Shown: positions 58,695 to 64,000 of the stretch, one piece after another
Numbering within the stretch: position 1 is the stretch's first letter
Layout: each line of letters starts with the position of its first letter
NCBI RefSeq assembly: GCF_014196745.1
Contig: NZ_JACIEH010000004.1
Location: forward strand, 237,117-301,116
DNA from: Sphingomonas kyeonggiensis
GTDB taxonomy: Bacteria > Pseudomonadota > Alphaproteobacteria > Sphingomonadales > Sphingomonadaceae
Direction: 5' to 3'
DNA: 64,000 bases
Notes under the pieces: generated by a model
Seen by the model: only the letters and a program-made list of their open reading frames with translations
Told to the model about the DNA's origin: nothing
Databases searched by the model: none
Translations under genes and position numbers: made by a program

Positions 58695-58862
58695 TTAGGC
58701 TCCCCGTCTGTCAGGGGCATTTTGGCTAGCGGCGGCCATGTCCGCAACTGGGGCGTTGGCCGCCTGTCCGCTCCTGGCGGGCGGCTGCCGGCTGAGCGAC
58801 CGACAATGGGTGGCTAGCTGCCGGTCCGTGACAGGGAGGGGCCGCTCCCGTAACAGTCTCGC
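58695..58862. other. Short-repeat-rich spacer in the accessory region
   Basis: About 170 bp with no gene. It contains a block similar to those at 58047 and 58392: tgtccgcaactggggcgttg and aatgggtggctagctgccgg. A gggaggggccgctccc hairpin lies near 58835. Confidence 0.45.
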
Positions 58863-59003
58863 ATGAACGACGTCTTATCCGGCTACTCCGCCGCAAGTGC
58901 AGAACTGGTCAAGCGCTTCGAAGCCGTCTCGTCCGCAGACGTTCTCGCCCCTGTCTACGATCTTCTCCCGAAATCACCGGCACGGATCGCGGACATCGGC
59001 GGC
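58863..59003 (+). pseudogene. Truncated class I SAM methyltransferase (N-terminal stub)
   Basis: The first 47 codons resemble the N-terminus of a SAM-dependent methyltransferase: LVKRFEAVSSADVLAPVYDL, then ARIADIGG, the start of motif I. Similarity stops after the first glycines and the frame runs into unrelated sequence (HRRVLVTHRIP). No later methyltransferase motifs are seen on either strand. A decayed or truncated gene at a recombination junction. Confidence 0.55.
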
Positions 59004-59062
59004 CCAAGGCATCGTCGCGTACTCGTTACTCATCGCATCCCATCATCGATAGCGGTCCCGGC

Positions 59063-59089
59063 GCCTCCCCGCCCAAGAAGCGGGGAGGC
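59063..59089 (-). terminator. Hairpin directly after the 206-residue orphan gene
   Basis: gcctccccgc-ccaagaa-gcggggaggc is a 10-bp perfect stem with a 7-base loop. It abuts the stop codon of the minus-strand gene ending at 59090. No clear T-run follows, so it may act as a factor-dependent terminator or mRNA 3' barrier. Confidence 0.5.
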
Positions 59090-59710
59090 TCAGATATCGT
59101 CGTCCAACATCTTTAAGAAAACCCTCGCAAATGCATCAAAGGCGTCAGGTTCTTCCCGCAGGAATCCTTCGACGAATTGGCGAGCCCCACGCATATCTCC
59201 CATAATATATATGCAGCATGCGACCCTCTCAGGGCACCCACCAAGCATCGTTACTTTTTGAGAAATAAGTGGGAGTAAACTCTCATATGACGATATTGAC
59301 TTTGAAAATCCCAATCCGATTGATTGATAAATTTCTGCCAATCGAATAGCTTCAGATTCTATAAATCTCTTGCTTTGCCAAGGTGCAAAAGCAAACGTCG
59401 GCAAGTCTGCCGCGCCATCTATTTCGCCAATATTTATTGAGTACGTGGCAGCCCTGCCGTAAGGGCCAGGATATTTCCTACCCAACAAACCCATCCACAT
59501 TTTCTCTATGCGCGCCGCATGCACCCCGACAAACGGGCCAATCTCAACGCGATCTTCATACAGGCCGGTATTCAACCCAACCCAAGCATTGAAATCTTTG
59601 CCAACAGGCCAATCGACTGCATCCTTTCGATAGCGCCGGAAACCCGCAGATTCGAGAGCGTCTAAACATATACCCAACACGCTCTCTTTGAATTTAGCAT
59701 CACATTTCAT
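59090..59710 (-). CDS. Orphan protein of the Rhs region, possible immunity protein
   Basis: Protein of 206 residues with base and codon use clearly more AT-rich than the core genome. No signal peptide. It begins MKCDAKFKESVLGICLDALE and has GLNTGLYEDRVEIGPFVGVH and GARQFVEGFLREEPDAFDAF. It resembles small single-domain orphans found behind polymorphic toxin genes, but no family could be named. Starts at ATG 59710. It is on the same strand as the Rhs gene, separated from it by the relaxase remnant and the membrane gene. Confidence 0.6.
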   Translation of the reverse strand: MKCDAKFKESVLGICLDALESAGFRRYRKDAVDWPVGKDFNAWVGLNTGLYEDRVEIGPFVGVHAARIEKMWMGLLGRKYPGPYGRAATYSINIGEIDGAADLPTFAFAPWQSKRFIESEAIRLAEIYQSIGLGFSKSISSYESLLPLISQKVTMLGGCPERVACCIYIMGDMRGARQFVEGFLREEPDAFDAFARVFLKMLDDDI

Positions 59711-59860
59711 GTACTTATCTCAAAATGACCGGTCCACGTAAAAGCCCTTGAGCTTTATCTCGATCCCAAGCGTAAAATCAGCCGCCGCCGCATTTCTTCC
59801 GACGGGCGTTACTGCTCTACCGGCCCTGATATCCTTGTGCGCCTGATGCCCTAGACTCCG

Positions 59861-60294
59861 GTGAAGCGGTGCACCACACCCCGGCCCATCAACTGGCAGC
59901 CCGCCCGCTGGGGCGCCGATGTCGCCGAGGTGATGGGGGTGGACGCCCAGCGCGCCAGCCTCTGGGCCCAGATGGAAGGCGGCGAGCGGCAGATGCTCGA
60001 CCCGCGTCACCTCGCCGCCCGCCACATCCGCCCTTGGTGGGTGCGGACCTCCCAGGGCGCCACCTGCGATCGGGTGATAGCGCATCTGGAAGCGTTCCGG
60101 GCAAACACCGCGATGCCGCCTCCGCCTATGTTGTGATCAGCAGGGCCAGGAAGGGCGCGGCCATCTACACCGACAGCCGTGTCGGCCTCACCGAGGCGCC
60201 AGGCCTGCGCGATGGGGCGCAGGTCGGGGCGATCGACGAGCGCCGGCTCAACACGGGGTCGGCGCTGTCCTCGACGGTCCCGGCCCGGAGATAG
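59861..60294 (+). pseudogene. C-terminal fragment of a MobF-type conjugative relaxase/helicase, frameshifted
   Basis: Two plus-strand frames together resemble the end of the helicase part of TraA/TrwC-type relaxases. The first holds TSQGATCDRVIAHLEAFRAN; the second, one frame away, continues with AYVVISRARKGAAIYTDSR and GLRDGAQVGAIDE. The switch is at about 60105. The N-terminal relaxase domain and Walker motifs are absent. The match is from memory of family motifs. It marks an old conjugative or integrative element. Confidence 0.55.
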
Positions 60295-60325
60295 CATAAC
60301 GGTAGGGCTAATATGACGAAGTTCG

Positions 60326-60733
60326 TCAGATCTGACCCGGCTGTCGCGCAAGCCTTGCCCCTACTCTCATCCCAAGCTGGACCAAAGCGTATCCCGCAAT
60401 GAAGAGAATAATTATCACGGCATCGAATACATTGAATATTGCAGACTCTAGAGCGGGGGCCGCCATTGATGGACAGAATCTATATCCAGCATCGACACAC
60501 ACCCAATAAGGAACAGGAGTGAAGAACTGAATGATACCGAATGGAACAGCCAACGCGAGGCCAAACCAACCCGCCCTTTCTTTAAGAAGCCACGCCACCA
60601 ATGCATATAACATTGACAGAACAATAGAGAACAAAAGATTGATTGGTCCTACAACTGGCACAACCAGCAAATCAGGAACTGTAGCCAGCCCAATCAGGAT
60701 CAGGCCAACAATAATGGAGCTTCGATGCGTCAT
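60326..60733 (-). CDS. Membrane protein translationally coupled to the Rhs gene, putative immunity protein
   Basis: Inner-membrane protein of 135 residues with about four hydrophobic segments (8-30, 32-50, 56-75 and 100-122). ATG 60733 overlaps the Rhs stop codon by 4 bp, so it is translated with the toxin-like tip. Codon use is AT-richer than the core. No family was recognised. An immunity role is inferred from coupling and position, as for other polymorphic toxin/immunity pairs. Being a membrane protein, it would fit a toxin acting at the membrane or in the periplasm. Confidence 0.6.
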   Translation of the reverse strand: MTHRSSIIVGLILIGLATVPDLLVVPVVGPINLLFSIVLSMLYALVAWLLKERAGWFGLALAVPFGIIQFFTPVPYWVCVDAGYRFCPSMAAPALESAIFNVFDAVIIILFIAGYALVQLGMRVGARLARQPGQI

Positions 60734-63390
60734 GGGATCCTCAACGTCTCTTCGGTTGCGCCCCTCCAGACACCATTTATAGCATTCCTGATAAAGCCAG
60801 GGCTGGAGGAGGATTGTAAGGCACCAACACCTTGCCCCTCATTGTGGACGATGATCTGACCTCCACGAGTGACTTCAACATACCGGACCACGATACCTTG
60901 TCCAAGGGGATGCCCTGGCTGGGTCACGTTCACGGTTACTGCGTTGCCAGAGGCATCCCTCCTCAGATAGCTCATTACTGGGCTACTAGCTCCCGGAAGC
61001 CCCGGCATCGGGTTCGCATCGTTTCGCGTTCCGCCTGGCGTCGCCGGCCTGTCCACTCCAGGCGTTGGATTACCCGCGATAGCCGAAGCGTCAGCCGTCG
61101 CTCTTCCAGCCTTCTCGCCAGCAGGAAGAGCTGACCCGGCCTTATCTACCACCTGAGTGTCATAATGGTGAGCACCAGGGTCGGAGGTCTTAAACGATTG
61201 GAAGCTCGGCGGTGTCGGGAATGTCACGGTCTTCCCTTGGTTATAGTCGCACGTCGTCTGTTTTCCGGCAACGTTGCAGTCCATACCCGTCGGATCGGTG
61301 TGGTTTACCGGATCGTTTGCGACATATGCATACAGGTTGATTTGATCCTTGTATCCGACCGGATCAGTCTGCAGGAAGCGCCCTAGGGTAGGTGAGTAGA
61401 TGCGGGCCTTGTAATAGTACATGCCCAGCTCGGGGATCCAGGCTTGGCCGGTGTACTGGAAGCGCCCTGTCTGGTTGGCGCCAGGGATGCCATATTCATC
61501 GTAGCGATAGACTGCGGTGGCGTTGCCGCCGGCATCCGCGATCGACACGACCGAGCCCTGGTGATCGACCTGCATGCTGCGTTGGTCTGCGAGCGTTGCC
61601 CCCTCCCACCAGAGCATGGGATCGTCCTCACCCGTGCCGTGAAGGTAGCGCCGGAGCAGATTGCCCGCTCCGTCATATTCGACAGTGAGCTGGTCGCCAT
61701 CGTACAGGAAGCGGGTATCGCTGACGCCGCCCCGGTAGACCTGGTACAGGCGGCCAAGCGGATCATAGACCAGGGCTACGCCCGCTGACGTCGCCACAAG
61801 CCGGTTCTCGGCATCATAGGCGTAGTTGGTACTACCTTCGGAGATCAGATTGCCGTTTGCGTCATAGGCAAACACCGTGCCTCCAGCACCACCAGCACTC
61901 GTATATTGATTGAGGCCGTTCGGCGTATAGGGTCGGTCAACATTCACGTAACCGTTGAATGCGTAGCTGTCGCTGGTGCGGGTCTTGCTGACGATCTGAT
62001 TGGCGGGATTGTAACTGAAGTTCGTCATTACATCGTTTGACGAACCCGCCAGATCGTGGGTGATCCTCGCCAGTCGTGAGATCTGATCGAAGCCGTAGGA
62101 AGAAAAGACCGCACCTCGCCACTCACCCCACCGGCGTCCTTGACTGTCCCAATCGAAGTGCAGCCGCTGGTATAGCCCACTCTCGTACGCGTCGCCTGGC
62201 CGATCCAGGCCGTCATAGGCGTAGGTGAAGTAGTTGCCGTCAGGATGGGTGATGCGCACCCGATTGCCATCGGCATCATATTGATAGCCCAGGCTGCGGC
62301 TCACCCCGCCCATGCTGGTGGTGCTCGAGGCCTGCCGCCCGAACCCGTCCCAGCCGCTCAGCACCGCATCGCCGCCGCTCGCGCTGTCGAAGCGCGCCGC
62401 CGTCTGCAGCCCTCGCAGATCATAGCTGTAATAGACATCGCGCGTGGCGCTGGAATTCACGCTGGTGCAGGCATAGCCAACGACACAGGCGTCCGGCACG
62501 ATCTTCGATGTCATCCGGTCGAGCGCGTCATAGCCATAGGCGAAGACCCGCGCGTCGCGCTTGCGGAAGCTCGTCCGGTTGCCATTGGCGTCATAGCCAT
62601 AGGCTTCATAATCGCCGGTATTGACCGCGCCCGAGGTCGCCAGCGCATTGGCCGGGGTCGAGCCGTCATAGCTGCCCGGCGCGCTGGCGGAGGGAAATTG
62701 CCACTGCACCTGGCGATCATAGGCGTCATAGGTCAGCCGGGCCTTGTTGCCATTGGCATCGACGACATATTCCTGCTTGCCGTTCGTCGTATAGCTGTAG
62801 GTGACATAGGCCTGCTCCCGGCCCGTACCCACTGCCTTGCGCACCTGCAGCAGCTGGCCGGCGGCATCGTAGATGTTGCGCGTGATCCGGTCCGCACCCT
62901 GGCTGCCCTGTGTCCCTAGCGTACAGGCGCTCGCGGGCAGCGAGCCGAAGGCAGCCGGGTTCATCCGCACCGCCGTGCATTCCAGCCGGCCAAATGCGTC
63001 ATAGCTGTACTGCGTCAGCTGATAGATCGTCCCCGCCGCGCCTTCGCGAACCTGTTCGACGATCTTGCGACCCATCGCGTCATAGGTCGTTTCCGCCGTT
63101 TGCTGGATCGTAAAGCCCGTCCAGTTCTTGGGCTCGACATCTTCCGACTGCCAGCTCGCGAGTTCGCCCTTCTCGGCTTTGGTCAAACGGCCGGCTGGGT
63201 CGTAGCTGTTACGCACGGCCAGATGATGCAGCGGCCCTGAGCCGTCCGGGTCCGGCGCGATCACGCCCGTCACCCGCCCGTCCGCGTCATAGCGCGTCGC
63301 GCTGGTGAAATCGGATAGCGAAGCCTGGGCGAAGGCCGCAGCCGGCACGAGAGTCAAAGAGGCGAGCAGCCCCAGCAAAATGCGGTTCAT
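60730..63390 (-). CDS. Secreted RHS repeat-associated core protein with variable C-terminal tip
   Basis: Protein of 886 residues. Signal peptide MNRILLGLLASLTLVPAAAF; ATG 63390 is preceded by a GGGGGGA site. From about residue 30 to 670 it is a run of YD repeats (RYDADGRVTG, AYDALDRMTS-type), forming a beta cage. The Rhs core motif GRFLQTDPVGYKDQINLYAY and NDPVNHTDPTG lies near residues 669-700. After it comes a variable tip of about 185 residues (SFKTSDPGAHHYDTQ; later INGVWRGATEETLRIP at the end). The tip's activity was not recognised. The membrane gene at 60733 overlaps the stop. Confidence 0.85.
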   Translation of the reverse strand: MNRILLGLLASLTLVPAAAFAQASLSDFTSATRYDADGRVTGVIAPDPDGSGPLHHLAVRNSYDPAGRLTKAEKGELASWQSEDVEPKNWTGFTIQQTAETTYDAMGRKIVEQVREGAAGTIYQLTQYSYDAFGRLECTAVRMNPAAFGSLPASACTLGTQGSQGADRITRNIYDAAGQLLQVRKAVGTGREQAYVTYSYTTNGKQEYVVDANGNKARLTYDAYDRQVQWQFPSASAPGSYDGSTPANALATSGAVNTGDYEAYGYDANGNRTSFRKRDARVFAYGYDALDRMTSKIVPDACVVGYACTSVNSSATRDVYYSYDLRGLQTAARFDSASGGDAVLSGWDGFGRQASSTTSMGGVSRSLGYQYDADGNRVRITHPDGNYFTYAYDGLDRPGDAYESGLYQRLHFDWDSQGRRWGEWRGAVFSSYGFDQISRLARITHDLAGSSNDVMTNFSYNPANQIVSKTRTSDSYAFNGYVNVDRPYTPNGLNQYTSAGGAGGTVFAYDANGNLISEGSTNYAYDAENRLVATSAGVALVYDPLGRLYQVYRGGVSDTRFLYDGDQLTVEYDGAGNLLRRYLHGTGEDDPMLWWEGATLADQRSMQVDHQGSVVSIADAGGNATAVYRYDEYGIPGANQTGRFQYTGQAWIPELGMYYYKARIYSPTLGRFLQTDPVGYKDQINLYAYVANDPVNHTDPTGMDCNVAGKQTTCDYNQGKTVTFPTPPSFQSFKTSDPGAHHYDTQVVDKAGSALPAGEKAGRATADASAIAGNPTPGVDRPATPGGTRNDANPMPGLPGASSPVMSYLRRDASGNAVTVNVTQPGHPLGQGIVVRYVEVTRGGQIIVHNEGQGVGALQSSSSPGFIRNAINGVWRGATEETLRIP

Positions 63391-63401
63391 GCCATCCCCC
63401 C

Positions 63402-64000
63402 TTAATAACAGGCCGACAGCCCGGCGCGCGGGCTGGTTTCCCATATTTTGCGGCCATTCCGATCATAGCCGTAGCAGGTGCGCAGGCTGCGGATGACGCC
63501 GTCTGAGTCCTGTGCGGTGACGGTCTTGCCGCGCAGCTGGAGATTGTTGCCGACCGAGCCGGTATTGGGGCCATAATCGTAGGCGACGATCACTTCGTCC
63601 GCCGCGCCGCCGGCACATGCATTGCCCACCGTCGCCGTCGCTCGGCAGCTACGCTCCTCGCTCGGCAGCCACACCGGGCTCGCCGCTTGGGAGAAGCCGC
63701 CGCTCGCGTTCTTGATCCAGGCATAACGCTGCGCATAGGCATAGCGCTTGACCGCCTGGATCCCGTTCGCGTCCGCCGGTGCCGTCTCGGTCAGCACCCC
63801 GCCATGCGTCGCGTCATGGGTATAACTGGTCGCGTTCGACCGCGGATTGGTCACGCTCGTCGGCTTGTTGCAGGTCACGACATTGCCGCAGCTGGCCGGA
63901 TAGACCGCGCTGGTCACCAGGTCGGACAGGCCGGAGTTCGGCTTGGGCTTGACGGTCTTCGAGGTCAGGTTGCCGCGATTGTCATAGTCGTAGGTTTCGC
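63402..64000 (-). CDS. YD-repeat (Rhs-type) protein, C-terminal part
   Basis: The gene enters from the right edge; about 199 codons are visible up to the stop at 63402. YDYDNRGNLTSKTVKPKPNS near the window edge is a YD repeat. Later segments (GGVLTETAPADANGIQAVKR, CYGYDRNGRKIWETSPRAGL) also match the repeat style. It ends in LSACY, 11 bp before the signal peptide of the next Rhs gene. The two genes together look like one Rhs protein divided into two secreted polypeptides, or a repeat-only partner followed by the core and tip. Confidence 0.75.
   Translation of the reverse strand, partial: ETYDYDNRGNLTSKTVKPKPNSGLSDLVTSAVYPASCGNVVTCNKPTSVTNPRSNATSYTHDATHGGVLTETAPADANGIQAVKRYAYAQRYAWIKNASGGFSQAASPVWLPSEERSCRATATVGNACAGGAADEVIVAYDYGPNTGSVGNNLQLRGKTVTAQDSDGVIRSLRTCYGYDRNGRKIWETSPRAGLSACY

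Noticed and set aside
59720..60085. Minus-strand open frame of 121 codons over the relaxase remnant
   Set aside because: Its His/Gly/Pro-rich translation looks like a shadow; the plus strand carries relaxase-like motifs.

Overview
The window is high-GC, densely packed bacterial chromosome. It most likely comes from an alphaproteobacterium of the Sphingomonas group. The evidence is the cytochrome oxidase gene order (coxB-ctaD-ctaB-small protein-ctaG-coxC-DUF983-SURF1-thrC), the pyrE-pdxJ-acpS-lepB operon, the many secreted M28, GH3 and TonB-type proteins, and frequent GTG/TTG starts with 1-4 bp stop/start overlaps. No rRNA, tRNA, CRISPR array, insertion sequence or complete mobile element was recognised. 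Database identity was not checked.

Layout. 1-11 kb: start of a cobalamin adenosyltransferase, a methyltransferase, a LysE exporter, a HIG1-type protein, gluQRS, an HNH nuclease, a class C beta-lactamase-like hydrolase, a bifunctional penicillin-binding protein, threonine aldolase, an EamA transporter and an NAD-dependent epimerase. 11-21 kb: three tandem secreted M28 peptidases, aminopeptidase N, a DNA repair methyltransferase and a PhoD-type phosphatase. 21-27 kb: a polyprenyl-sugar or lipid glycosylation cluster (GT39-like, two GT4 enzymes, a multi-pass membrane protein, a DUF2141 protein). 27-33.7 kb: one long minus-strand, translationally coupled operon, pyrE-pdxJ-small membrane protein-acpS-lepB-AI-2E exporter-maiA-TonB receptor. 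33.9-42.6 kb: the aa3 oxidase structural and assembly genes, then thrC. 42.8-57.7 kb: an rRNA-type methyltransferase, ccmAB, a zincin, a pterin dehydratase, an SDR, a two-gene osmoprotectant-type ABC transporter with fused permease and binding protein, a GH3 glycosidase with galM, an HxlR/NmrA pair, and ketoglutarate semialdehyde dehydrogenase with its GntR regulator.

57.7-64 kb is different. It is AT-richer in places, gene-poor and built of fragments. It holds a two-gene Rhs/YD-repeat locus at the right edge, a membrane protein translationally coupled to the Rhs tip (a likely immunity protein), three further small orphan genes, a methyltransferase stub and a frameshifted C-terminal piece of a MobF conjugative relaxase. 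I read it as a decayed mobile region carrying a polymorphic toxin locus.

Two families of palindromic repeats are scattered through the core. Family A is about 150 bp with long terminal inverted repeats and six copies. Family B is about 78 bp, REP-like, with four copies. One A copy sits in frame inside gluQRS and adds about 51 residues to the predicted enzyme. Two others end where they appear to supply the Shine-Dalgarno sequence of the next gene. These repeats and the Rhs island are the most unusual content of the window.
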